The notes beneath the pieces were generated by a model. The model was given only the letters and a program-made list of their open reading frames with translations, searched no databases and was not told the origin of the DNA. From Planctomycetota bacterium (GTDB lineage: Bacteria; Planctomycetota; UBA8742; UBA2392), in assembly GCA_020848275.1 (NCBI GenBank), contig JADLAK010000058.1:56574-120573 (forward strand): a stretch of 64,000 nucleotides of DNA, in the 5' to 3' direction. This document shows positions 9,024-17,949 of this stretch, in pieces (within the stretch, counting starts at the first letter, position 1; every line of letters starts with the position of its first letter). The translations under genes and the position numbers were made by a program.

Positions 9024-11042
9024 ATGAGTGGCGATTTGCCATTACCCAAGCCAGACCCGATCAAGCCCGAAGACGACGCCGCGGAAAACGGCGGCCTCGG
9101 CCAGTCCCTTAAACACCTGGTGCTTGGCAAGCCCCGTGACCTTGCTGACAAAAAGCTGCTGCACCGTATTTCGCTGATTGCGCTGCTGGCGTGGGTGGGC
9201 CTGGGCGCCGACGGCCTTTCGTCCTCGGCCTACGGCCCGGAAGAAGCCTACCGCGCGCTGGGCGAGCATCACTATCTCGCGCTTGTGCTGGCCGTCGTCG
9301 TGGCAGCCACGGTGTTTCTGATTTCAGCGGCCTACAGCCGCATCATCGAGGAATTTCCCCAAGGCGGCGGCGGTTATCTCGTGGCGTCTGCGCTGCTTGG
9401 CCCCGTGCCCGGCGCGCTTTCCGGCAGCGCTTTGCTGGTCGATTACATCCTGACGATCACGATCTCGATTGCGGCCGCCGGCGACGCGCTGTTCAGCTTC
9501 CTGCCTATCGAGTGGTTGCCTCTCAAGCTTACCGCGGAGGTCATGCTGGTTGCCGGCCTGACAATATTAAACATGCGCGGCGTGAAGGAATCCGTCATCG
9601 CGCTGGCGCCGGTGTTTTTCGTGTTCGTGCTCACGCATGTTGTGTTCATCGTGGGCGGCGTGATCGCAAAATCGGGCGAGTTCCACTTGACGGGTCAACA
9701 GATCACGCAGGAAGTCAACGCCAGCATGCCGACTCTGGGCATCGGCGGATTGCTGATGGTCTTGATCTACGCTTATTCGCTGGGCGGCGGCACGTATACC
9801 GGCATCGAGGCAGTTTCCAACGGCGTGCCGCTGATGCGCGAGCCCCGCGTGCGCACCGCCAAGCACACCATGATCTACATGGCCGTGTCGCTGGCGTTCA
9901 CCGCCGGCGGATTGCTTTGCTGCTACCTGCTGTGGCGCGTCGAACATCGCCCCGGCATGACCCTCAACGCCGCGCTGGTGCAGGACATGGTCCGGAATAT
10001 CCCGGGCGGAACGGCGTTTTGGGTGGTCACGATGCTGTCGGAGGGCGCGCTGCTTGTTGTCGCAGCGCAGGCGGGCTTTCTCGACGGCCCGCGCGTGCTG
10101 GCGAACATGGCGCTCGACAAATGGGTGCCGTCGCGTTTTGCGGCACTGTCCGAACGCCTGACGGGCCAGAACGGCATTTTGCTGATGGGCGGGGCGGCGC
10201 TCGCCGCGTTGATCTACACCAACGGCGATGTGCGCCACATCGTGGTCATGTACAGCATCAACGTGTTCTTGACGTTCTCGCTTTCGATGCTGGGCATGCT
10301 GATTGCGGCGGCGCGAGGCCGGCTGAAATCATCGAGGAAAAAGTCGCGCATCGTGCTGTTCGGCGTCGCGTTTGCCGCCTGCGCCACGATCCTCGGCATC
10401 ACGATCTTCGAGAAATTTTCGCACGGCGGCTGGGTCACACTGGCCGTCACCGGCCTTTGCGTCTGCGTGTGCCTGCTGATTCGCCGGCATTATCGCAACG
10501 TGAGCACCAAGGTGGCGGTGCTGCAAAGCACGCTTGACGCGCTGCCGCAGGGCAAGGACGAGCCGCCGCGTCCGCTCGACCCAAAGGCACCCACCGCCGT
10601 CGTGCTCGTCTCGGCGTTCAACGGCCCGGGCGTGCACACGGTGCTGTCGGTGCTGAAGTTCTTTCCCAACCACTTCAAGAACCTGCTGTTTGTGTCCGTT
10701 GGCATTGCCGACAGCGCCTCGATGCGCGAAGAAAACCCGATCGAGAAATTGCGCGAGCGCACCCAGGCGGGCCTCACGCGCTACGTGCGGCTGGCGCACG
10801 GCCTTGGACTGCCGTCGCGGGCGCATCTGGCGATTGGCACGGACGTGGCCGAGGAAGCGGCGGAACTCTGCCTCGAACTCGCCAAGGAGTTCCCGCACTG
10901 CACGTTCTTCTCGGGCCAACTCGTGTTCAAGCGCGAGTACTGGTTCCAGTCGATATTGCACAACCAGACGGCGTTTGACCTGCAACGCCGCCTGCACCTG
11001 GCAGGCAAACCCGCGATGGTTTTGCCCGTGCGCGTGAACTAG
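9024..11042 (+). CDS. kimA: APC-family potassium transporter, KimA-like
   Basis: ~12 TM protein with GADGLSSSAYGPEEAYRALGEH, FPQGGGGYLVASALLG; downstream of c-di-AMP riboswitch; RBS TAGGAG before ATG 9024. Confidence 0.85.
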   Translation: MSGDLPLPKPDPIKPEDDAAENGGLGQSLKHLVLGKPRDLADKKLLHRISLIALLAWVGLGADGLSSSAYGPEEAYRALGEHHYLALVLAVVVAATVFLISAAYSRIIEEFPQGGGGYLVASALLGPVPGALSGSALLVDYILTITISIAAAGDALFSFLPIEWLPLKLTAEVMLVAGLTILNMRGVKESVIALAPVFFVFVLTHVVFIVGGVIAKSGEFHLTGQQITQEVNASMPTLGIGGLLMVLIYAYSLGGGTYTGIEAVSNGVPLMREPRVRTAKHTMIYMAVSLAFTAGGLLCCYLLWRVEHRPGMTLNAALVQDMVRNIPGGTAFWVVTMLSEGALLVVAAQAGFLDGPRVLANMALDKWVPSRFAALSERLTGQNGILLMGGAALAALIYTNGDVRHIVVMYSINVFLTFSLSMLGMLIAAARGRLKSSRKKSRIVLFGVAFAACATILGITIFEKFSHGGWVTLAVTGLCVCVCLLIRRHYRNVSTKVAVLQSTLDALPQGKDEPPRPLDPKAPTAVVLVSAFNGPGVHTVLSVLKFFPNHFKNLLFVSVGIADSASMREENPIEKLRERTQAGLTRYVRLAHGLGLPSRAHLAIGTDVAEEAAELCLELAKEFPHCTFFSGQLVFKREYWFQSILHNQTAFDLQRRLHLAGKPAMVLPVRVN

Positions 11043-11677
11043 AAATAGAAGCGTATGCCTGCGCTGGCGCCGAAGAACGGCAGCACCGTGCTCACACGGC
11101 TGCCGAAGAACCATATAAACCCGTGCTCCGACTGGACAAAGAAGCGCCAGTGCCGCGCGCCGAACTCGAAACCGCCATGCGTGTTCAGGCCAAATCCGCC
11201 GACACTGCGATGCTTGTCGTTGGTGTCCTCGAATACGCGATCAATGAAGAAATCGCCCGCCGCAAATTTCAAACCCGCGCCGCCATACCAGCTCGAGTGC
11301 GGGCCGCGGTCCCAATAATAGCGCGCGCCGGTTTCAAACAGCGCCCCGCCAAAGAACGTGCTGTATGTGCCCTCGACCCGGCCATAGAGCGACAACTGGC
11401 GCATCAGCGGCGCCGAGAATTCGCCGCCAATGCCGATGCCTGGAAAGAGCAAATACACCGGCGTCATGACCGCGACGCTGAAGCCGCGGTAGGGATAGCC
11501 GCCGCGCCGCGCGCTCTGGCCCTCGAGCATGTCGTCAGGCAAGGGAAAATGCGCGGCAATCGGTTGCGGCCGCGCAGGCCGCGAGACTTCCAGCGGCTGC
11601 TCAAACGTCGAAGCACGCAAAGTTGCGGCGGCAAGCGTGACCAGCAATACGACTGCGAAAGTGCGTGAAGGGTGCAT
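11039..11677 (-). CDS. Hypothetical secreted / outer-membrane beta-barrel-like protein
   Basis: Signal peptide; alternating aromatic residues and C-terminal aromatic ending GIRFYF. Confidence 0.55.
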   Translation of the reverse strand: MHPSRTFAVVLLVTLAAATLRASTFEQPLEVSRPARPQPIAAHFPLPDDMLEGQSARRGGYPYRGFSVAVMTPVYLLFPGIGIGGEFSAPLMRQLSLYGRVEGTYSTFFGGALFETGARYYWDRGPHSSWYGGAGLKFAAGDFFIDRVFEDTNDKHRSVGGFGLNTHGGFEFGARHWRFFVQSEHGFIWFFGSRVSTVLPFFGASAGIRFYF

Positions 11678-11828
11678 AAAGCCTCCTTTGCCCCGCGCGA
11701 TTATAGCTTGCGACGGGAAACGTGGCTTGGCTCCGCGCAGTTTGCGGCGCCAGACCCCGACCCTGCCAGCCCCTACACAGATGGCCGCGCGGGGCTATAA
11801 CAAGCCCCTTCCACAACGGACGACCAAC

Positions 11829-12986
11829 ATGACCGATACCATCGCGCCGCACGGCGGCAAACTCGTGAACTGCGTGTCTCAAGCGGATGAGAATCCGGAG
11901 TTTCTCAAATATCTCGGCACGCTGGTGCGTGTGCCGCTCAATGAGCGCGAGCACAGCGACTTCGAACTCATCGCCATCGGCGCGCTTTCGCCGCTGGACG
12001 GTTTTATGACCGAGGGCGAGCACAAGAGTGTGGTCAACGACATGCGGCTGCCCAACGGGCTGGTCTGGTCGATCCCGGTGAATCTGGCGACTGACACGGC
12101 CACGGGCGACAAGATTAAACTCAACCATGATGTCGCGCTGACCGACGCAACGGGCGCGATCGTGGGCCTGATGCGCGTGACGAGCAAGTACGCCTCGAAC
12201 TGGGAAGAAGAATCGCAGAAGGTCAATCTCACGACCGACGAAAAGCACCCCGGCACGGCCTACATCAAGAACCGCAAGCCCGTCTTGATTGGCGGGCCGA
12301 TCCAGTTGCTGCACATGCGCAAGCCGGAGTTTCCCAGCCGCACGCGCTCGCCCGAGGAAACCCGCGCGCTGTTCCGCGAACTCGGCTGGAAGACGGTCGT
12401 TGCGTTCCAGACGCGCAACCCGATCCACCGCGCCCACGAATTCCTGACCAAGTGCGCGCTGGAACTGGTCGACGGCCTGCTGATTCACCCGTTGGTCGGC
12501 GAGACGAAGTCGGACGACATCCCGGCGCCCGTGCGCATGCGCTGCTATGAGGCGCTGGTAGAAAAATACTACCCGAAGGACCGCGTGGCGCTGACGGTGC
12601 TGCCCGCCGCGATGCGCTATGCGGGTCCGCGCGAGGCCATCCACCACGCGCTCATGCGCAAGAATTACGGCTGCACGCATTTCATCGTCGGCCGCGATCA
12701 CGCGGGCGTGGGTAACTACTACGGCACCTACGACGCGCAGAAGATGTTCGACCGCTTCAAGCCGGAAGAAATCGGGATCACGCCGATGAAGTTCGAGCAC
12801 ACCTTCTGGCACACCGGTTTGAAGGAAATGGTCAGCAACAAGACCAGCCCGGGACCCAAGGAAGCCCACCTGGCGCTGTCAGGCACAAAGGTGCGCGAGA
12901 TGCTGGCAAGCGGCCAGGACCTGCCGCCGGAATTCACCCGCCCCGAAGTCAGCAAAATCCTGATGGAGTTTTACAGAGGCAAGTAG
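11829..12986 (+). CDS. sat: Sulfate adenylyltransferase (ATP sulfurylase)
   Basis: AFQTRNPIHRAHEFLTK, GRDHAGVGNYYG motifs. Confidence 0.97.
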   Translation: MTDTIAPHGGKLVNCVSQADENPEFLKYLGTLVRVPLNEREHSDFELIAIGALSPLDGFMTEGEHKSVVNDMRLPNGLVWSIPVNLATDTATGDKIKLNHDVALTDATGAIVGLMRVTSKYASNWEEESQKVNLTTDEKHPGTAYIKNRKPVLIGGPIQLLHMRKPEFPSRTRSPEETRALFRELGWKTVVAFQTRNPIHRAHEFLTKCALELVDGLLIHPLVGETKSDDIPAPVRMRCYEALVEKYYPKDRVALTVLPAAMRYAGPREAIHHALMRKNYGCTHFIVGRDHAGVGNYYGTYDAQKMFDRFKPEEIGITPMKFEHTFWHTGLKEMVSNKTSPGPKEAHLALSGTKVREMLASGQDLPPEFTRPEVSKILMEFYRGK

Positions 12987-12989
12987 GGG

Positions 12990-13041
12990 CAGGGGACTGT
13001 CCCAGGGCCGAGCCTTTGCGGCCCGTGCGGACTGTCCCCGC
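12990..13041. repeat. Word-hairpin element, family D (GGGGACTGTCCC...GTGCGGACTGTCCCCG)
   Basis: GGGGACTGTCCCAGGGCCGAGCCTTTGCGGCCCGTGCGGACTGTCCCCG; recurs at 14501 and 18583. Confidence 0.85.
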
Positions 13042-13093
13042 AGGCATCTATTGGCAACCCTGTGCCGTCCTCGCCAGAGCCTGAGGCCGAATC

Positions 13094-13381
13094 ATGCCGC
13101 TTGAATTCGAGTGGGACACGGCGAAGGCCGTGGAAAACGCCCGAAAGCACCGAGTTACATTTGCGGAAGCTGCGGCCGTTTTCGCCGACTCAAGATCGAT
13201 CACCGTTCACGATTCGGCCCATTCAGATGAAGAAGATCGCTGGATAATTCTCGGCCTATCGGGGCAAGGCCGCCTGGTTGTCGTGGTATTTGTCGAGCGC
13301 GGCGATAAAATACGTATTGTGTCCGCAAGGCGCGCAACCAAGCGCGAAACCAATGACTACAACGAAGTCCAAGGCAAGTGA
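13094..13381 (+). CDS. brnT: BrnT family toxin
   Basis: LEFEWDTAKAVENARKHRVTFAEAAAVFADSRSI...EEDRWIILGLSGQGRLVVVVFVERGDKIRIVSARRATKRE. Confidence 0.93.
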   Translation: MPLEFEWDTAKAVENARKHRVTFAEAAAVFADSRSITVHDSAHSDEEDRWIILGLSGQGRLVVVVFVERGDKIRIVSARRATKRETNDYNEVQGK

Positions 13382-13382
13382 G

Positions 13383-13571
13383 ATGAAGCCCGAGTACGAC
13401 TTTTCAAAAGGCGTACGAGGCAAGTACGCCAAGCGTTTCGCGCAGGGCACGAATCTTGTTTTGCTCGATCCTGACATTGCAGAGGCGTTCAAGGACTCCG
13501 AATCCATCAACGTCATCCTGCGCGCCTATCTCGTTGGCGCCGCCAAAGGCCGCAAAAAGTCTGGTCGCTAG
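13383..13571 (+). CDS. brnA: BrnA family antitoxin
   Basis: MKPEYDFSKGVRGKYAKRFAQGTNLVLLDPDIAEAFKDSESINVILRAYL; begins 1 nt after the brnT stop codon. Confidence 0.87.
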   Translation: MKPEYDFSKGVRGKYAKRFAQGTNLVLLDPDIAEAFKDSESINVILRAYLVGAAKGRKKSGR

Positions 13572-13578
13572 TCTGAGC

Positions 13579-13646
13579 ACCTGCCGCCGGAATTCACCCA
13601 TCCCGAGGTCAGCAAAATCCTGATGGAGTATTATCGCGGGAAGTAG
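13579..13646 (+). pseudogene. Second copy of the 3' end of sat (LPPEFTHPEVSKILMEYYRGK*)
   Basis: About 60/68 nt identical to 12919-12986, in frame to the TAG, offset exactly 660 bp. Confidence 0.93.
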
Positions 13647-13649
13647 CGG

Positions 13650-13762
13650 CATCGACCTCCAGGTCGATGGGTGTTCGCTTTCAGCGTGGGGCAGGCTTCC
13701 AGCCTGCCCTTCGTTTCTGTGGCCTTCGCCCTTTGGGGCTGCGGCTGAAGCCGCACCTATGT
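13650..13762. repeat. Cluster of short palindromes (CATCGACCTCCAGGTCGATG; GGGCAGGCTTCCAGCCTGCCC; GCGGCTGAAGCCGC)
   Basis: Consecutive perfect or near-perfect hairpins in a non-coding spacer. Confidence 0.8.
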
Positions 13763-13801
13763 TCGCGCCGCGCGCCCGCCAAAAACCCGATGGGCGGCCC
13801 A

Positions 13802-13833
13802 AAAGCCGGTTTTAGCCTTTAGCTTTTGGCTTC
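13802..13833. repeat. Word repeat, family G (TTTTAGCCTTTAGCTTTTGGC)
   Basis: Shared with 19409-19492 and 19944-19975. Confidence 0.75.
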
Positions 13834-13913
13834 CGACGTTGTACACTTAACCCAAGCCCCGGTGCACGTTGCGGCTGCCAACCCCTTCCATTGGCCGCAT
13901 GTGGAGCTTTGAA

Positions 13914-14468
13914 ATGAACCGTTTTCTCATCTTGGTAGCTCTGGCCGGATCTCTGGCCGTGGGCGCGTGTTCCTTCCCGTTTGCCGACGACATGCAGACC
14001 CGCGAGAGCTGGTTTGACGCGCGGCAATACAACTCGGTTGACGACGCCATCCAGTCCGAAATGGAATCCCGTTTCGGCGCGGATAAAGTCTTCCTCTCGA
14101 AGTACCCGGAACGCGAGTTCCACCGCTGGGTCTACGAAGGCCCCGTGCGCTCTGTCGGCCTTGAGAAGTACCGCATGCGCATCGAGGCCTACCCGAAGAA
14201 AGACCGCGACGGCTGGTACATGCCGCTGATTATCGCGCGCCAGGAGGTCTATAACGCGCAATCCATGAGCAACAAGCGCGGCGCGCACAAGGACTTCGAG
14301 AACACCGGCTACGTCGAGATCGGCCGCGACAACAAGCTTGAGGCCGACATCGAAAATTGCGTGCTGGCCCGCCTGCGCAAGGCTGACCGCGAACGCAACC
14401 ACTACGACGACGCCAAGCCCATGGCCGCCGAGAAGCCCGCCGACACCAAGACGGGCGGCGGTAAGTAG
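13914..14468 (+). CDS. Hypothetical lipoprotein
   Basis: MNRFLILVALAGSLAVGACSF lipobox. Confidence 0.65.
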   Translation: MNRFLILVALAGSLAVGACSFPFADDMQTRESWFDARQYNSVDDAIQSEMESRFGADKVFLSKYPEREFHRWVYEGPVRSVGLEKYRMRIEAYPKKDRDGWYMPLIIARQEVYNAQSMSNKRGAHKDFENTGYVEIGRDNKLEADIENCVLARLRKADRERNHYDDAKPMAAEKPADTKTGGGK

Positions 14469-14470
14469 CC

Positions 14471-16522
14471 GTGTTGCCTATAGCATCGAGCAAGATCAGC
14501 GGGACAGTCCGCATGTGCGGACTGTCCCTCATTCTGTTGGTGCTGCTGGCCGCACCGCTGCGCGCCGACAGCCCGGCCTCGGAAGCCACAACCGACCGCA
14601 CGCTGGCTGAGGCCCGCGTGGCGCTTAGCCGCGGCCTGACGGGTGCGGCGCTCGAGCGTTCGACCGCCGCGCTCAAACGCGCGCCGCTAGGCGCGCCTGA
14701 GAACTTACAGATGGCGCTGACGCTGTGGTGGGTCGGCCAATTCGACGACGCCGCGCGTTACCTGCGCCGCGCGCTCGCCGACAACCCGGAAATCCTGGGC
14801 AACGAGCCGAAACTGCGTGAGCGTGTGCCAAGCGCGCAGGTCAATGACAAGATTCTCGCCGTGGCAAAACTCGCCGACCAAAGCGCCGAGCTTTGTTTCC
14901 TCACGGGCACGTTACTGCTGATCGACCGCGACCAGGGCCGCGCCATGCCGTTTCTGGTGCGGTCTGAGGAACTCGCGGGCACCGACGGCCAGGCCAGCAC
15001 GCTGATTGGAGCCATCGACGCCTCGCCGCGCCCCGACCGCAACCTGACGCGTGGCCTGCGCGAAATGCAGGAGGGCGACCTCGACCGCGCGCAACGTTCG
15101 TTCGCGTTCGCGGCGCTCGACCGTCCGCAACTCTGCGAGGCTTACGCGGGCTGGACGCTGGCGCTGGTCGCCGCCGCACAAGACGCCGAGGCCCTGCGCA
15201 TGGCCGACACGATGCAGGCGCGCTGCCCGCCGCAGAAACTGCTCAACTGGCTTGCGGGCGGCAAACTCGCGGCCTTGAGTGACGCCGGAACGCGCCTCGA
15301 AAAGGCCGCCGATGCTGTTGCCGCGCCCGTGCCGCACTTGCGGCTGGCGATGATCTGCTTTTTCGCCGCGGGTTATTACGGCAGCGCCCAGCGTTGCGGC
15401 GTCTCGCTGCTTGTCCAGGACAAGCTCGACGACTACACGCTGCAAGCTCTCGATTACATGTCGGCGCGCAAACTCAACGACGACCCGTTCAAGGCAGCGC
15501 CGGATCGGCCCCTGCCGACCAACCCCGACAAGCCGCCAGTCGTGCCGCCGACGCAGACGCCGACCGAGGCCGCCCGTGCGGCGATGAAGAAAGCCGATTA
15601 CGCCACGGCGATGCAGTTGCTGGAACCACAAGTCGACGGCGCCAACACGCCCGTAGTGGTGCTGCACCTGTTGTTCGTGTGTCTCGTCGGCCGTGGCGAA
15701 CTGATCGACGCCGGCAGCGCCTTCCAGGCGTGGTGGAGTCGCGCGAGCGACGATGAGCGCACCCGCACCAACGCCGTGCGCGAAATTTTCGCCAAGGGCG
15801 CCGATTACGACGCATGGCTGAAGCAGCTCACGAATGCGCGCGACGCCGACCTTTCCGCGGCGCTGCCGCGCATGCTGATCGCCTACACGGAAATCTGCGA
15901 CGGCAAGTATGAATCCGCGCGTGTGAGCCTTTCGGTCGCGCTGCGCGCCGAAAACAAAAACTTCACGCTGCAGTCGATGGACCGGCTGATGGCGCAGCCG
16001 AAATTCGCCGCCGACACCGGCCGGCCGAAGGTTGAGGACACGCCCGACCCGATCCAGCTCATGGCGCGCGGCGAGCAGCAATTCAAGGACCGCAAATATC
16101 CCGAGGCGCTGGCGTCGTTCCTGGCCGCCGCCGAACGCGACCGCAAGCTCAAGGGGATCGGCGCGGCGCTGCTCAAGGCGATGTTCGCCGCGGGCCAATA
16201 CGACGACGCCGCCAACCACCTGTTGCGGCTGTTTGACGACCTCGATGTCGCCAACAAGGGCGCCGATGCGTTCACGGTTTCGGTTTTCGCGGGCTATCTC
16301 GACAGCGCCGAGTTCGACAAGCACCTTGCGGCGCTGCGGCAGACCTGCGACGCGCGCAAACTCGCCAGCGCGCCGTGGCTGGTGCTGGGCGCGGTGCTGT
16401 ACGGCAAGCACGACTACAATGGCGCGCGCGACGCGTTGCAGGTCTACCGCGAAAACGAGCGCGGCAAGCCGAACAAGGCCGCTGTGATGCTGCTCGAATC
16501 CGCAAAAAAACAAGCCCGGTAG
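14471..16522 (+). CDS. TPR-like secreted protein (start uncertain: GTG 14471 or ATG 14513)
   Basis: Signal peptide MCGLSLILLVLLAAPLRA; repeated helical pairs. Confidence 0.7.
   Translation: MLPIASSKISGTVRMCGLSLILLVLLAAPLRADSPASEATTDRTLAEARVALSRGLTGAALERSTAALKRAPLGAPENLQMALTLWWVGQFDDAARYLRRALADNPEILGNEPKLRERVPSAQVNDKILAVAKLADQSAELCFLTGTLLLIDRDQGRAMPFLVRSEELAGTDGQASTLIGAIDASPRPDRNLTRGLREMQEGDLDRAQRSFAFAALDRPQLCEAYAGWTLALVAAAQDAEALRMADTMQARCPPQKLLNWLAGGKLAALSDAGTRLEKAADAVAAPVPHLRLAMICFFAAGYYGSAQRCGVSLLVQDKLDDYTLQALDYMSARKLNDDPFKAAPDRPLPTNPDKPPVVPPTQTPTEAARAAMKKADYATAMQLLEPQVDGANTPVVVLHLLFVCLVGRGELIDAGSAFQAWWSRASDDERTRTNAVREIFAKGADYDAWLKQLTNARDADLSAALPRMLIAYTEICDGKYESARVSLSVALRAENKNFTLQSMDRLMAQPKFAADTGRPKVEDTPDPIQLMARGEQQFKDRKYPEALASFLAAAERDRKLKGIGAALLKAMFAAGQYDDAANHLLRLFDDLDVANKGADAFTVSVFAGYLDSAEFDKHLAALRQTCDARKLASAPWLVLGAVLYGKHDYNGARDALQVYRENERGKPNKAAVMLLESAKKQAR
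14501..14528. repeat. Perfect 13-bp palindrome of family D overlapping a candidate start codon
   Basis: GGGACAGTCCGCA-TG-TGCGGACTGTCCC. Confidence 0.95.
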
Positions 16523-16585
16523 GGACACGCGGCAGCGTGTCCGCAAAACCATCGTAATCACCGGACACGCTGCCGCGTGTCCTTA
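16520..16585. repeat. Word-hairpin element, family F (TAGGGACACGCGGCAGCGTGTCCG ... inverted)
   Basis: Perfect 21-nt inverted repeat 16523-16543 / 16562-16582. Confidence 0.97.
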
Positions 16586-16613
16586 CGCGACGCCTCATGG
16601 TAAACACTTGGCC

Positions 16614-17855
16614 ATGAAGCTTCGTCAGGTTCCCAGCGATTTCATTGTTACCGAGCACAGTTCGTTCACGCCGCAAGCGACGGGGAGATATTTCGTCTAT
16701 CGCCTCGACAAGCGCAGCCTCTCCACGCTCGAGGCGCTCTCGATCATCGCCAAGCGAGCGGGCCTGCGGCCCAAGCAGTTGTCCGCCAGCGGCCTGAAGG
16801 ACAAACACGCCGAGGCCAGCCAGCTTTTCAGCGCCGATCGCCCGCTGCCCGGCGAGATCAAGGACGACCGCTTCACGGTCACGTTCGTGGGCAAATCCGA
16901 TCGCCCGCTGACCGCCGCATTCATCGACGCCAACAGTTTCAAGCTCGTGCTTCGCGGCCTCACGCCCGAGGAATGCGCCGTGATCGCGCAGAACACCGCC
17001 GAGATCCGCGATTGCGGCGTGCCGAACTACTACGACAACCAGCGTTTTGGCTCCAACGTGCACGGGCAGGGATTTATCTCCAAGGCGCTGGTGCAGGGTC
17101 GCTTTGAAGAGGCGATGCGGCTGCACATGGCGGTGCCGCACCGCAAGCAAAGCCTGCGCGACAAAAACAACCGGCGCGCGGCGCAAGAACTCTGGGGCAA
17201 ATGGCAGGAACTGCGCAAGCGCATGACCAAATCGCCCGAGCAGGCGCTGGTCGCGTTTTTGTGCACCACGACCTACCGCGCCGGCGCCGAGCCGCTTGTC
17301 GCCGACGAAGCCATGTTCGCCGCGTGCTTTGAGCGCATCACGCCGTCACTGCGCATCATGTACGTCGCGGCCTACCAAAGCCTGATTTTCAATGAAACGC
17401 TGCGGCGCTTCCTCGAGGCCGAGCGCGATCAACAACGCGTCGACCTCGTGCAGTTGCAGAACCGCGGCGGCTTCATCCCGATGCACCGTTTCCTCGCGCC
17501 CGCGCAATTGCGCGAGTGGCGCGATCTCGAATTCCCACTGGTTGCGGCAAGCACCAAACTCGATGAATTCCCGCGCGCCAGGGAACACGTCGAGGCCGTG
17601 CTCGCCGCTGAAGGCATCACGCTCGAGCAGCTGCGGCTGAAACCGCTGCCGCGCACGCGTTTTAAGGCCGCCAAGCGCAAAATATTGATGTTCGCCAAGG
17701 ACCTGAAGGTCTCGGATGTCCTCGAGGACGACCTGAACCCCGGCCGCTACAAAGTCGAAACGTCGTTTACCCTTCCCCGCGGCAGTTTCGCCACAATCGT
17801 CGCCCGCCGCCTGGCCCTGGGCGCGGGCACCAAAGACGAACAAGATGATTCGTGA
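16614..17855 (+). CDS. truD: tRNA pseudouridine(13) synthase TruD
   Basis: TruD-like: FVYRLDKRSLSTLEALSIIAKRAGL..., SGLKDKHAEASQ, NYYDNQRFGS. Confidence 0.93.
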   Translation: MKLRQVPSDFIVTEHSSFTPQATGRYFVYRLDKRSLSTLEALSIIAKRAGLRPKQLSASGLKDKHAEASQLFSADRPLPGEIKDDRFTVTFVGKSDRPLTAAFIDANSFKLVLRGLTPEECAVIAQNTAEIRDCGVPNYYDNQRFGSNVHGQGFISKALVQGRFEEAMRLHMAVPHRKQSLRDKNNRRAAQELWGKWQELRKRMTKSPEQALVAFLCTTTYRAGAEPLVADEAMFAACFERITPSLRIMYVAAYQSLIFNETLRRFLEAERDQQRVDLVQLQNRGGFIPMHRFLAPAQLREWRDLEFPLVAASTKLDEFPRAREHVEAVLAAEGITLEQLRLKPLPRTRFKAAKRKILMFAKDLKVSDVLEDDLNPGRYKVETSFTLPRGSFATIVARRLALGAGTKDEQDDS

Positions 17856-17865
17856 CTGCATTTTC

Positions 17866-17933
17866 ACCGCGGAGTCGCGGAGCCGCAGTGAGCCGCTTGT
17901 TTTCTCCGCGTCCCCGCGTCCCCGCGGTTAAAT
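17866..17933. repeat. Word-hairpin element, family N (CCGCGGAGTCGCGGAG ... CTCCGCGTCCCCGCGTCCCCGCGG)
   Basis: Inverted CGCGGAG words between two genes. Confidence 0.85.
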
Positions 17934-17949
17934 TGTTAGCCTTAAACGC

